Position numbers and translations under genes: made by a program. The notes under the pieces were generated by a model. That model worked only from the letters and a program-made list of their open reading frames with translations, ran no database searches and was not told where the DNA came from. This document shows, piece by piece, positions 39,342 to 47,508 of a DNA stretch of 64,000 bases. Position 1 is the stretch's first letter; each line of letters starts with the position of its first letter. This stretch comes from Roseateles sp. XES5. GTDB taxonomy: Bacteria > Pseudomonadota > Alphaproteobacteria > Rhizobiales > Rhizobiaceae. The stretch spans positions 3,623,501-3,687,500 of the forward strand of contig NZ_CP084752.1 of assembly GCF_020535545.1 (NCBI RefSeq), written 5' to 3'.

Positions 39342-40864
39342 CCGCAGTTCTTTTCGGATTTGACTATGTCGGCGTGCAGTCGCTCAAAATCACCAAGGGG
39401 ACGATCAACCCTGTGACGGAGCCTGATAGCAATGTCGGCTCGTTCCTCTTCAACAGCAAATGGGCTGCCGACTATAAACTGACCGGCATCGACATGATGG
39501 GGTCAGTTGGTGCGGACACATTCTGGCCGGCCGGCTCTGGCCTTGTGAACTACACCAAGTACTCGGAACTCACATATCCGGCCGGCCAGACCAGCTATTT
39601 CCGAAAGGCGCATTTCCCGACGCTGCCGTTTGAATACGATTTGCCGCTCTGCGAGGTGAAGTCGCGGCGGATCTCGAACGGCCGCTTCATCGGCTCCCTC
39701 GTGAGCGAGGTTTTGAGCGGCTACGAAAATCGTGGTGGCAACTGGCGCACGGCCGGCCGGGAGTGGGCCGGCTGGGGCAAGGGCATGACGGTGGCCTATA
39801 ACAGCACCACCGGCTCGATCTCCTCCGGCTCGGTCGTCACCAACTATTTTAGTCAACCCGCCGGCGTGACCAACGAGGTGTTTTACAACAACCTGGTCGT
39901 ATGGCGCTTGCCCGGCGATGAGACGGCCGTGCTCGATGGCGCACCGGTCGCCCCTGTGTCCGGACAGCATGCCATCGAGATCGACAGCGCCGGCGTACGC
40001 ATTGCTAAGCCCGGTTTCGATGCCCGGACCGCGACGCCGACACAGATGGCGCTCGATACGGCGAGGCACCCGACCAAGGTCATCGGCGCGGCCGACGTCG
40101 CTTGCCCGGCGGGCGTCTCCTATTACGACATCGGCGTCACCATTCCGGCCGGGGCCGTCGCGGACGTGCATTTCTACCAGGGCAGCATCATCCTCTATCC
40201 GGCCAATCCGGTCGCCACGCCCTACGGCGCCGAATACTGGTTTGATGGCAGCCGCATCTACTTCAACAACGCCTTCGCCGCCTGCAGGGCGCGCTTCATT
40301 GTCTACGCGATCGGCACCGACGCGCCGACCAGCGGTGCGAACGATGTGCTGCGCCAGTTCAACGATGGCTCGCAGGAGGTCTTCCAAATCCTGCGGCCGG
40401 GTGCGGCAGCAAACCCGAGCTGGGCCGATATCGTCATCGACAGCCGCTGGCCGTGCATCCAGATCCTCGCGCAGGGCTTTATTTCGGTCGGCGCCGGCGA
40501 CCTGACGCACGTCGTCGATTTCAACGGGACCGGCTGTTTTCCAGTCGTGAAGTACATGACGGTTCACGGCGCGAGCGGAGCGACGACGCCGTCGCCCTAC
40601 GTCCTTTCCTACAGCAAGCTTGTCCGCCAGCCGTTCACCAACGTCATCGGCTCGTACAAGGTCGGGTGGACCTACCAGCAGGGCGGCGACAGCACTTACT
40701 GCGAGCTGTCCGCCAGCCAGGCCCGTTTCCGCACCTTCGTCGGCAATCCCATCCGTCGCTACTACCGCAACTTCGCGGACTTCCAGGGCGACGTCATCAC
40801 CTACCAGTACGACCCGTCGCCGCTCTACGGCATCCGATATTTCATCCTCGGCATCCCGGCATAG
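39338..40864 (+). CDS. Phage tail fibre-like structural protein, 508 aa
   Basis: Overlaps the previous stop (ATGA). Rich in Tyr, Gly, Ser and Asn, with many beta strands (YSELTYPAGQTSYFRKAHFP; YDIGVTIPAGAVADVHFYQG). No catalytic motif seen. Its place directly after the host-specificity gene and its composition fit a receptor-binding or fibre protein. Confidence 0.65.
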   Translation: MTAVLFGFDYVGVQSLKITKGTINPVTEPDSNVGSFLFNSKWAADYKLTGIDMMGSVGADTFWPAGSGLVNYTKYSELTYPAGQTSYFRKAHFPTLPFEYDLPLCEVKSRRISNGRFIGSLVSEVLSGYENRGGNWRTAGREWAGWGKGMTVAYNSTTGSISSGSVVTNYFSQPAGVTNEVFYNNLVVWRLPGDETAVLDGAPVAPVSGQHAIEIDSAGVRIAKPGFDARTATPTQMALDTARHPTKVIGAADVACPAGVSYYDIGVTIPAGAVADVHFYQGSIILYPANPVATPYGAEYWFDGSRIYFNNAFAACRARFIVYAIGTDAPTSGANDVLRQFNDGSQEVFQILRPGAAANPSWADIVIDSRWPCIQILAQGFISVGAGDLTHVVDFNGTGCFPVVKYMTVHGASGATTPSPYVLSYSKLVRQPFTNVIGSYKVGWTYQQGGDSTYCELSASQARFRTFVGNPIRRYYRNFADFQGDVITYQYDPSPLYGIRYFILGIPA

Positions 40865-40872
40865 GAGGCACC

Positions 40873-41142
40873 ATGGAACAGCAACAGCTCGTCATCACCC
40901 CAGAAGTCCAGGCGCAAGAAGCCGCGGCGCTTGAGGGCTATTTCCGTAATCGTGGCCTTCTCCAGGCGCAGTGCATTGAGCACCTGAAGGCGGACTTGCT
41001 CGCCAAGACCGCCGAACTGGAGGACGTGAAGAAGGAGGCGGCCGAGCAGCTCGCCGCCCTGCAGGCGCAACTGAATGCGATTATCGCCATGATGCCGCCT
41101 GTCCGGTCCGCCGAAACTGTCATCGAGGAGCCGGCAGAATGA
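40873..41142 (+). CDS. Small coiled-coil protein between fibre genes, 89 aa
   Basis: GGAGG precedes ATG 40873. A single long amphipathic helix (KADLLAKTAELEDVKKEAAE, then QLAALQAQLNAII) dominates. Likely structural, bundling fibre stems or capping them. Overlaps the next gene by 4 bp. Confidence 0.65.
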   Translation: MEQQQLVITPEVQAQEAAALEGYFRNRGLLQAQCIEHLKADLLAKTAELEDVKKEAAEQLAALQAQLNAIIAMMPPVRSAETVIEEPAE

Positions 41143-42566
41143 CCTTCGCGACGCACTATAATGTCGGAACGGTGACCGTCACAGCGGGGTCGGCCAACGT
41201 CGTCGGCGTCGGGACTTTCTGGCTCGCGAATGTCGAGCCCGGCGACATCCTTTGGGTCAACGGTCTCATGTGCCGCATCCTGACCGTCAACAGCAACACC
41301 AGCATCACCCTCGCGCGCAATTGGCCCGGTGCGACGGCGGCCGGGGCGTACTATGAAGCCTGGGCGGTCTTGGACGCGGTCGGGTTTCAGGAAAAGACCA
41401 AGGACCTTCTGACCAAGCTTGCGAGCGGCAACCTCGATGCGCTCGCCGGCTTGACTTCAGACATCGACAAGCTGGCCTATTTCAACGGTGTCGGCACTGC
41501 CGCTCTCACGGCGTTTACCGCTGCCGCACGCTCGCTCCTGGACGATCCCGACTTTGCGACCATGCGGACAACCCTCTCCGTTTTGGCGAGCAATAACCCG
41601 CAGGTCACCGGGCAACTCTGGTTCAATAATCCGGGCAATAGCTTTGCGATATTCCAGCGAAGCGGCGTAACGCGCGCTGGCGCGGGCCTCGACGCGAGCG
41701 GCAACTATTCGATTGAAAAGTATTCCGCGACCGGAACGTGGTTGGGTTCGAAGCTCAACGTCGACGACAACGGACTAGTATCGATGCCGGGTGGCATCCT
41801 GATTTCGTCGACTACGGCTGGTGCGCGGGCTCAGCTCAATGGCTTCGGTTGGGGTCAGGGCGTGGGCGTGATGTTTACGCCGGCTGTCACCAACAATGAC
41901 CCAATCCGCTTCAACAACACCGGCGGCACCCAAGTCGGCGGCGTGACGTGCAACGCCACGGCCACCAGCTATGCTACTTCGTCGGATCACCGACTTAAGA
42001 CGGGCGTCGAGCCGCTTGTCCCATTCTCGTTGTCTGCCGCGGATTTCGATGAGCTGGACACGGCACTGCTCCGCCTTATGGCGATGAGGCCTGTGTCCTA
42101 TTCGTGGATCGCTTTCCCCGAACTCGGCCTTCAAACCGGTTTTATCGCTCACGAGCTTCAGGTTGCCGCTCCCCATGCCGTGACAGGCGTCAAGGACGCC
42201 GAGGAAGAAATCGGCACTGCGACGATTCCTTCGCAGTCCATACCGGAAACGCTCGTGCCCGGTGAGCTCGTGATCGTCGCAGACCCGGTTACGGGCGAGC
42301 AGCGAGAAATGCGCCTGCCGGACACGGTCTTTCCGGCGCTGGAGATCCCTGCACAGGTCCGCCATGACGTTCTGGATGGCGAGGTCGAAGGAGCGGATTG
42401 GGTGCCAACTGGGACCCGTCCTGTCCACCAAGGTGTCGATCACGGCCGCCTGACGCCTGACATCGTTGCCGCGTTGCAAAGTCTCACACTCATGGTGCTG
42501 GAGCTGCGGGGCGAAAACGCACTGCTGGCGGCGCGCATCACGGATCTTGAAACCGCCGCGGTTTGA
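41139..42566 (+). CDS. Tail fibre with C-terminal S74 intramolecular chaperone, 475 aa
   Basis: The C-terminal domain opens at S281-S282-D283-H284-R285-L286-K287, the SSDxRLK signature of Peptidase_S74 chaperones, followed by YSWIAFPELGLQTGFIAHEL. This domain trimerises the fibre and then cuts itself off at the conserved Ser. The N-terminal half is a beta-rich shaft. Confidence 0.85.
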   Translation: MTFATHYNVGTVTVTAGSANVVGVGTFWLANVEPGDILWVNGLMCRILTVNSNTSITLARNWPGATAAGAYYEAWAVLDAVGFQEKTKDLLTKLASGNLDALAGLTSDIDKLAYFNGVGTAALTAFTAAARSLLDDPDFATMRTTLSVLASNNPQVTGQLWFNNPGNSFAIFQRSGVTRAGAGLDASGNYSIEKYSATGTWLGSKLNVDDNGLVSMPGGILISSTTAGARAQLNGFGWGQGVGVMFTPAVTNNDPIRFNNTGGTQVGGVTCNATATSYATSSDHRLKTGVEPLVPFSLSAADFDELDTALLRLMAMRPVSYSWIAFPELGLQTGFIAHELQVAAPHAVTGVKDAEEEIGTATIPSQSIPETLVPGELVIVADPVTGEQREMRLPDTVFPALEIPAQVRHDVLDGEVEGADWVPTGTRPVHQGVDHGRLTPDIVAALQSLTLMVLELRGENALLAARITDLETAAV

Positions 42567-42603
42567 CCGGGCGGCAATAGCAGTTTGCTTTCAGGAGACA
42601 GCA

Positions 42604-42837
42604 ATGGAAGTTGGTCATGCGCTCTTTAGCGCCGAATTCAGAACCGCTTGCGTTTCGGTCGAGGGCCGGAGCGCTCTACTGTTTTTCGACCAGGCCAGCG
42701 CGGACAGTCTTAAAAAATGCGTCGAGAGCCTGAAGAGCAAAGCCGACAGCGTCCGCCTCGGCTTCTATCGCGATCTTCTCCGCAATCGTCCCCTTCATGG
42801 CCCAGACGGCATTCTCGTGGAGCTGGTCAAACCATGA
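42604..42837 (+). CDS. Small hypothetical protein after the fibre gene, 77 aa
   Basis: AGGAGA lies 6 bases before ATG 42604. Contains ALLFFDQASADSLKKCVESL and ends GILVELVKP. Codon third positions are strongly G/C in this frame, which supports it over the competing antisense frame (42676-42888). May be a fibre chaperone by position. Confidence 0.65.
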   Translation: MEVGHALFSAEFRTACVSVEGRSALLFFDQASADSLKKCVESLKSKADSVRLGFYRDLLRNRPLHGPDGILVELVKP

Positions 42838-43010
42838 GAGATCGACAGTGCCCTTTGTGTTCGCAAGTTCTTCCAGTGCGAGGCGCAAGGCACATGAACC
42901 CTATCACCGCGGCTGCAAGGAAGCCCCAACGTTCTCCGGGTTTATCTGAACTTCAATCTCCATGCGCTCTCCTCTGTGAGAGCCGGATCTCTTCCCTGCG
43001 GCCGGAATGA
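42834..43010 (+). CDS. Possible small CxxC protein, 58 aa
   Basis: Overlaps the previous stop (ATGA). Begins MRDRQCPLCSQVL, with one CxxC pair only, and later contains two isolated Cys. Composition beyond residue 20 is not convincingly protein-like. Confidence 0.4.
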   Translation: MRDRQCPLCSQVLPVRGARHMNPITAAARKPQRSPGLSELQSPCALLCESRISSLRPE

Positions 43011-43167
43011 CCGGGCGGCCGAGGCGCGCGAAAGCCGCAACGACGTGATGGCCGGAATCCTCTGGCCCGCCCGCGCGACTGGATCTCCATCCCGCACCTA
43101 AGCCGTGCCGCGGGCTCCGCGACAATGCGGCATCGAAACGTTCAATCCAAGTCAACAGGAGACTTTC

Positions 43168-43404
43168 ATGCGCCTCGTTGCCAACTGGCGGGCGGTGTTT
43201 CGCTATGCGTGGAGCATCCGCCTTATCGCCATCGCCGGCCTGCTTTCCGGCCTTGAGGTCGCCTTGCCGCTCGCCGGCGAGGCCCTCCCTGTCCCGCCCG
43301 GCGTCTTCGCCGGTGTTTCCTTTATCGTCACGGCCGCTGCCTTCGTGGCCCGCTTCGTCGCTCAGGAGGGCGTATCCAATGACCAGCCGTCTCAAGAAGG
43401 GTAG
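43168..43404 (+). CDS. Holin-like protein (DUF7940-like), 78 aa
   Basis: AGGAGA lies before ATG 43168. Two hydrophobic helices (SIRLIAIAGLLSGLEVALPL and GVFAGVSFIVTAAAFVARFV) separated by a short loop, with charged ends. First gene of the lysis cassette. Its end overlaps the endolysin start by 26 bp. Holins trigger membrane opening at the set time. Confidence 0.78.
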   Translation: MRLVANWRAVFRYAWSIRLIAIAGLLSGLEVALPLAGEALPVPPGVFAGVSFIVTAAAFVARFVAQEGVSNDQPSQEG

Positions 43405-43846
43405 TGCCCTGCTCGCCGCTGCCGTGGCGCTGATCGGGTCCTGGGAGGGCCTTCGCACTGTCGCCTATCGCGATGTCGTCGGCATTCCGACCGTCTGCTA
43501 CGGCGAAACGCGCGGCGTTTCGATGGGCGACAGCTACACGGCCGAAGAATGCCGGGCGATGCTCGGCGACGGCATCGTGGAATTCGAGCAGGGCATGCGC
43601 AAATGCCTGACGGCGCCCGATGCCATCCCCGCGAAGAGCTATGTGGCGTTCCTTTCGCTCTCCTACAACATCGGCAACCGGGCCTTCTGCGGGTCGACGG
43701 TGGCGCGCCGCGCCAATGCCGGTGACGTCCGCGGGGCTTGCGAGGCGATCCTGATGTGGGACAAGGCGGGCGGGCGGCGCGTGCAGGGCCTCGCGAACCG
43801 CCGCGCCGACGAGCGGCGCATCTGCCTGCAGGGGGTTGCGGGCTGA
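43379..43846 (+). CDS. Endolysin, T4-type lysozyme (GH24), SAR-like, 155 aa
   Basis: Catalytic triad E23, D32 and T38 (SWEGLRTVAYRDVVGIPTVC), spaced as in T4 lysozyme (E11-D20-T26). The N-terminal helix (KKGSALLAAAVALIGSW) is weakly hydrophobic and Gly/Ala-rich, typical of signal-anchor-release endolysins that are exported by the host Sec system. GGAGG precedes the start. Cleaves peptidoglycan. Confidence 0.9.
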   Translation: MTSRLKKGSALLAAAVALIGSWEGLRTVAYRDVVGIPTVCYGETRGVSMGDSYTAEECRAMLGDGIVEFEQGMRKCLTAPDAIPAKSYVAFLSLSYNIGNRAFCGSTVARRANAGDVRGACEAILMWDKAGGRRVQGLANRRADERRICLQGVAG

Positions 43847-44211
43847 TGTCGCCCGTCACCTGGCTCGTACAGTCGCTCGGCCTGACCGGAATCCTCGCGG
43901 TCGCGGCTTTCGGCTGGCATCTCTACGACCGGAACCAAGCCTATCAGGCCGGCCAGCGCGATGAGCGGCTTGTCTGGCAGGAGCGCCAGGCGCGCGCCGC
44001 GGCCACGCGGCAGGCGGAGCGCGACGCAGCCCAGACCAAGATCGATTCGGCCGAGCGGGATTACCTCGCCCGAGAGACGGCCGCCGCCATCAAGATTTCC
44101 GAACTGGAGAAAGCCCTTGAAGAGGATCAGACGAGCAGCCCTGCTGCTGGTTGCGGCCCTGCCGTGTCTCGGCGGCTGCGCGACGCTCTCGACGCAATCG
44201 GCCGCGACTGA
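43846..44211 (+). CDS. i-spanin (Rz-like), 121 aa
   Basis: One N-terminal membrane helix (VQSLGLTGILAVAAFGWHLY) followed by a long charged coiled coil (RQARAAATRQAERDAAQTKI). Start overlaps the endolysin stop (TGATG). Partner of the outer-membrane spanin encoded within its 3' end; together they fuse the inner and outer membranes. Confidence 0.8.
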   Translation: MSPVTWLVQSLGLTGILAVAAFGWHLYDRNQAYQAGQRDERLVWQERQARAAATRQAERDAAQTKIDSAERDYLARETAAAIKISELEKALEEDQTSSPAAGCGPAVSRRLRDALDAIGRD

Positions 44212-44419
44212 CGGGCGCGCGATCGACCCGGCCCGCGTGCCGGAAAGCTTGAAGCAGGCCTGCCGCCCGGTGGTTGGCCTGCCGGCCGGAGATCTGTCGT
44301 CCGCCGAGACGGCGCGCCTGTGGGGACAGGATCGAGCGGCGCTGGGCGAATGCCGGCGCCGGCATGGGGCGTTGGTGAACGCAATCAACGCGATTGAGGG
44401 GCAGGGGACCGATGATTGA
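44117..44419 (+). CDS. o-spanin lipoprotein (Rz1-like), nested, 100 aa
   Basis: Starts at TTG 44117 with GGAGA 7 bases upstream, inside the i-spanin gene in another frame. Signal peptide with lipobox LGG-C (RRAALLLVAALPCLGGCATL), then a hydrophilic tail. Nested Rz1 genes are typical of lambda-like lysis cassettes. It is longer than lambda Rz1. Confidence 0.75.
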   Translation: MKRIRRAALLLVAALPCLGGCATLSTQSAATDGRAIDPARVPESLKQACRPVVGLPAGDLSSAETARLWGQDRAALGECRRRHGALVNAINAIEGQGTDD

Positions 44420-44750
44420 TGGAAGCGTGCACCAGCAACTGGGGATGCTGCTGGCCGAGGTCAAGAATCTTCGCGAGGACTTCCGGCGCTCCGAAGACAA
44501 GTCCGATGCCAGCCGCGCCTCGATGCACCGACGGATGGATGACCTGGTCGAGCGGGTCGGAACGCTTGAGGGGGCGATGACGTCGGTGAAAGAGGACGTC
44601 ACGGAGATGCGGCCGGTGACGGAAGAGGTCAGGCGCTGGAAGATCATGGGGCTTGGCGCGCTAGGAGCCACGGGCATCGCTTTCATGGCCCTTGGCGTGA
44701 CGTTCGCGGACGCGATCCGGCGGGTAGGAGAGGTGGTTTTCGGTCGGTAA
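44412..44750 (+). CDS. DUF1515-like membrane-anchored coiled coil protein, 112 aa
   Basis: Begins MIDGSVHQQLGMLLAEVKNL, then DFRRSEDKSDASRASMHRRM, the rhizobial DUF1515 pattern, with a C-terminal membrane helix (IMGLGALGATGIAFMALGVT). Overlaps the o-spanin end by 8 bp and may share its transcript. Role unknown. Confidence 0.82.
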   Translation: MIDGSVHQQLGMLLAEVKNLREDFRRSEDKSDASRASMHRRMDDLVERVGTLEGAMTSVKEDVTEMRPVTEEVRRWKIMGLGALGATGIAFMALGVTFADAIRRVGEVVFGR

Positions 44751-44753
44751 GGG

Positions 44754-45002
44754 TCAGGGGCGGACGAAAATGTCCGCCTCTTGCGCAGCCTTGAGGAAGG
44801 CCGCTCTGGCGGTCTCGGGGTCTTGCTGGCCTGCCAGCACTGCGATGCACGCCGTCTTTGCGCGCCGCAGGTTCTTGCCGCTGGAAAGCGGCCAATCCTC
44901 CAACAGGATCCGCGCAGCTTCCGCGGTGCTGGCAATCGTCCGGTACTGCCCCAGCGTGGCCGTCTCATAGGTGACGGGTTCCGTCCATCGCCCTGTGTCC
45001 AT
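44754..45002 (-). CDS. DUF982 family protein, 82 aa
   Basis: ATG 45002 with TGGAGA upstream (a longer frame lacks a ribosome site). Contains YRTIASTAEAARILLEDWPL and GKNLRRAKTACIAVLAGQ, the DUF982 signature, a family confined largely to rhizobia. Function unknown. Converges with the DUF1515 gene. Confidence 0.85.
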   Translation of the reverse strand: MDTGRWTEPVTYETATLGQYRTIASTAEAARILLEDWPLSSGKNLRRAKTACIAVLAGQQDPETARAAFLKAAQEADIFVRP

Positions 45003-45016
45003 TGCACTCTCCAACG

Positions 45017-45044
45017 CAAAACAAAGGCCCCGCCGAAGCGGGGC
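45017..45044 (-). terminator. Rho-independent terminator
   Basis: GCCCCGC/GCGGGGC 7-bp stem (45027-45033 and 45038-45044), CGAA loop; read leftward it is followed by CTTTGTTTTG. It follows the SRAP gene and lies just ahead of the DUF982 gene. Confidence 0.7.
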
Positions 45045-45138
45045 AGGCAAAAGAAATGAGTGACGTGAACGGGCAAACGTCATAACAGGCGTCTTGTTCC
45101 GTCAGGGCTTCGGAATCTCCCCCGGAAGCGGTGCGCTT

Positions 45139-45786
45139 TCAGAAGAGCGTTGGAGGGGCGTCCACCGCCGGCTTTTTCCTGACCCATAGCTCCGGGGTGC
45201 GCTCGACCTCGATCAGCTCGGGCGGGAAGACGCGCGTTTGAAAGCCTAGTGCGTCTTCAAAACTACCATGTAGCCATTGCTCATATTCATCAGGCTGCAG
45301 CAGCACTGGCATTCGATTATGGACCGGTGCGACCGCCGCATTGGCGTCGGTCATAAGGCCTGAATAGACTGGTCCCCATTCATCCGAAACACGCCAGAGG
45401 CCAGCCCAGGCGGCAATCGGTTGATCGCGGACAGTGAACCATGTTCTGGTCATCTTCCCTTTTTCGCCTTCGGCCTCCGCGAACGCGGTCAGGGGGATAA
45501 GGCACCGCCATTGCGGCTTGCGCGCGAGGCCGACCCACATTGGTTTCCGTAGATCGGCGATGTTGTTGACGGGTTTGGGCTTCGCGTCTGGCTTCATGTC
45601 CTTGAGGCGCAGCGGGAAGCCCCAGGTCATCGACTGCAGCAGACGCTCGCCATCCTCTTCGCGGACGACCAGGCCGGGCGTGCCCGGGTAGACTTCTTCG
45701 GCCGCATTCGACGGAGCGAATTTCCCGACCCGGAAATGGGAGGCAATTTCATCGGCCGAGCGTTTCGCTTTGTACAGGTTACACAT
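45139..45786 (-). CDS. SRAP family (YedK/HMCES) protein, 215 aa
   Basis: Cys2 is the nucleophile (MCNLYKAKRSADEIASHF). Other conserved points are VNNIADLRKP (Asn), CLIPLTAFAEAEGE (Glu) and VAPVHNRMPVLL (His). SRAP proteins cross-link to abasic sites in single-stranded DNA and protect them. The family often appears in prophages and near SOS genes. GGAGG precedes the ATG. A LexA-type box lies 0.9 kb upstream, before the first gene of this leftward cluster. Confidence 0.93.
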   Translation of the reverse strand: MCNLYKAKRSADEIASHFRVGKFAPSNAAEEVYPGTPGLVVREEDGERLLQSMTWGFPLRLKDMKPDAKPKPVNNIADLRKPMWVGLARKPQWRCLIPLTAFAEAEGEKGKMTRTWFTVRDQPIAAWAGLWRVSDEWGPVYSGLMTDANAAVAPVHNRMPVLLQPDEYEQWLHGSFEDALGFQTRVFPPELIEVERTPELWVRKKPAVDAPPTLF

Positions 45787-45867
45787 GTCTTCCCGTCCTC
45801 CATCGAGGGAGGATAGGGCGGCGCCGGCGGCACGGCAACCCGCCAGGGCTATTGTGCTTTCTGATCG

Positions 45868-46401
45868 TCATCGGGGCAGTCTTTCGAGGCGGATTTTGAT
45901 CTTGCCCCGCGGCCGACCGGCATTCTTGCATGCCTGGCAGTCCAATTTTTCCGCGATGACCCGCAGGGGCCAGCCTTTCCATCTCAGAATTGCAGGGTCG
46001 TATCGATCGACAGGCGATTTTTTCCCGCAGACGCATTGCCCGACAAGCGTCCACCACTGCGGCAGCTCATCAAGGTACATTTCGTCTGACGAAATCTCCC
46101 CATGCGCATCAGGCTTATCGTCTGGAGCGACGACCGCGCGCAACTCATATGGACCGTTGGTTTGCGCGAGATAGCGGCCCGGATATTGCGCAATCGCCTC
46201 TTTCCAGCACGCCTGCACCGCGAGGCGCAGAGACGTCTTCAGGGCATAGCCCAAAAACGCGCCGCCCTCGCTCTCCCAGACCTGGATCTCATAGTTGTCC
46301 TCGCCCTCCAAACGCGCGGCCGTTTTCGGCCCTCCAATTGGGGTGTCCGTGCCGACAACTGCCAATCGCGGGGGCGGGGTCTTTTTGTATTTGATCGACA
46401 T
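45868..46401 (-). CDS. Hypothetical protein, 177 aa
   Basis: Contains EIQVWESEGGAFLGYALKTS and a C-terminal half with two CxC/CxxC pairs (QCVCGKK, DCQACKN) that may bind zinc. In the middle LAVQACWKEAIAQYPGRYLA is helical. Common in rhizobial accessory regions. No recognised function. Confidence 0.65.
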   Translation of the reverse strand: MSIKYKKTPPPRLAVVGTDTPIGGPKTAARLEGEDNYEIQVWESEGGAFLGYALKTSLRLAVQACWKEAIAQYPGRYLAQTNGPYELRAVVAPDDKPDAHGEISSDEMYLDELPQWWTLVGQCVCGKKSPVDRYDPAILRWKGWPLRVIAEKLDCQACKNAGRPRGKIKIRLERLPR

Positions 46402-46410
46402 GGCCGGGGC

Positions 46411-46635
46411 CTATTCTCGTTCGCCGCTTGGCCGCCAGCCGCGCGTATAGCCGTGGCCGACGGCTCGGCCGGCAAGCTCAAGCTGCCAGCGCAGATAGGC
46501 GCAGTCGGCCAGCAGAGTGGCGACGGTCGCGCGGATGTCACCGCCATGCCATGCCAGGGCTGCGTCAATTTCGTTGGTGGTATCCGGGTGACTTTCGAGC
46601 GGGCGCACGTCGTCGTTCTCCTGTGCTGGTGCCAC
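46411..46635 (-). CDS. Small hypothetical protein, 74 aa
   Basis: GTG start at 46635, no strong ribosome site. Contains DIRATVATLLADCAYLRWQL and ends RGWRPSGERE, a pattern I have seen in rhizobial proteins of similar length. First gene downstream (leftward) of the LexA-type box, about 49 bp from it. Confidence 0.6.
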   Translation of the reverse strand: MAPAQENDDVRPLESHPDTTNEIDAALAWHGGDIRATVATLLADCAYLRWQLELAGRAVGHGYTRGWRPSGERE

Positions 46636-46683
46636 AGAGGCATCGTCTCAAAGGTTTCAGATTGGCGGCCGCATCGCCGACTT

Positions 46684-46698
46684 GTTCTCAATATGTTC
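46684..46698. promoter_or_regulatory. LexA/SOS box of the alphaproteobacterial type
   Basis: GTTC at 46684-46687, seven bases, GTTC at 46695-46698 (GTTCTCAATATGTTC). This is exactly GTTC-N7-GTTC, the direct-repeat LexA site of alphaproteobacteria. It lies in the 117 bp between the leftward 74-aa gene and the rightward S24-like gene, so one LexA dimer could govern both. Confidence 0.75.
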
Positions 46699-46752
46699 TC
46701 GCTGTAGGAAGAGTCAACAGGCTGCGAGAAATGCGGGTGTGAGGAGGGCGGT

Positions 46753-47151
46753 ATGAAGATGGAAGCGGTATCGAAAACCGGTTTTGCGATCCCGAGTTGG
46801 GCTGGCATCAGGCCTGTCGGCCGGATCGTTCGCGGCTATTCTATGGGGGCCATCAGGGACGGATGGATTGTCGTTTACGACGATCAGCAGCGCCCCATGC
46901 GCCCAGAACTGATCGATGAGCTGTGTGTCGTGCAGCTCGCCGACGGCCGCTGCCTGATCCGTTTCGTGCGGGAGGGAAGGCGGTCGGGATGCTGTGATCT
47001 TTTGACGGAATCGGGGCCGGCGATTTTGGACGCTGAGGTCATTTGGGCGGAGGCCGTCACCGCTATTATTCCCTACCGGCCGACGGCAGAGGATCTGCTT
47101 CTGCCAGGCCTGGAGGGGATGCCGTCAGAGGTCGGAAGGTCGATGGCGTAG
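46753..47151 (+). CDS. S24/LexA-like domain protein without helix-turn-helix, 132 aa
   Basis: GAGGAGG lies before ATG 46753. The body reads GRIVRGYSMGAIRDGWIVVY, DELCVVQLADGRCLIRFVRE and DAEVIWAEAVTAIIP, matching the C-terminal self-cleaving domain of S24 repressors (GDSM.p.i.dG; GR..vK.l). Ser30 is present but the catalytic Lys is Arg (R70), and there is no DNA-binding domain. Probably inactive as a peptidase; it could bind other S24 proteins and change their cleavage. Confidence 0.75.
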   Translation: MKMEAVSKTGFAIPSWAGIRPVGRIVRGYSMGAIRDGWIVVYDDQQRPMRPELIDELCVVQLADGRCLIRFVREGRRSGCCDLLTESGPAILDAEVIWAEAVTAIIPYRPTAEDLLLPGLEGMPSEVGRSMA

Positions 47152-47508
47152 CGGGGTTATCCACAGGCGCGGGTTTCTGTGGATTGCCGAAAGCGCGTGG
47201 GACACCAGCTTGCCAACTGCTTGTAGCGAAACGACCTGGAATGTCCGCTCGTGGGACACTTTTCGCCCGGATTGTCAGGGTGTTCAGCGGATTTCCGGGT
47301 CTTCTCGACCGCACCAAAAAGAACCCGGCCTAGTGCCGGGTTCTTTTGTTTTCAGGCCCTTGTTTTATCCGGTGTCACAGAGGCGGGAGCAGGTATCGGA
47401 CCATTCCCTTGCTCCATCGCGCCGAGGGCAAGCGCCCATATGCCGACACGGCGACATGTGCACCCGAGACATCCCGAACGACCTTAAAGAGGCCGCCCTA
47501 CAAGGCAG
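47152..47508. other. Intergenic region with DnaA-box pair and terminator
   Basis: No gene recognised. Contains TTATCCACA at 47157-47165 (perfect DnaA box), the near-box TGTGGATTG at 47179-47187 on the other strand, two copies of CGTGGGACAC about 50 bp apart (47199-47259) and a terminator at 47319-47348. The segment 47350-47508 shows nothing notable. Confidence 0.5.
47319..47348. terminator. Bidirectional terminator
   Basis: AAGAACCCGGC and GCCGGGTTCTT pair (47320-47330 and 47335-47345) with TTTT to the right and a run of A to the left, so it can act in either direction: after the S24-like gene or after the leftward gene at 47509. Confidence 0.8.

Noticed and set aside
42676..42888. Leftward 70-codon frame opposite the gene at 42604-42837
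   Set aside because: It has a TTG start without a ribosome site; third positions favour the rightward frame, which has AGGAGA upstream.
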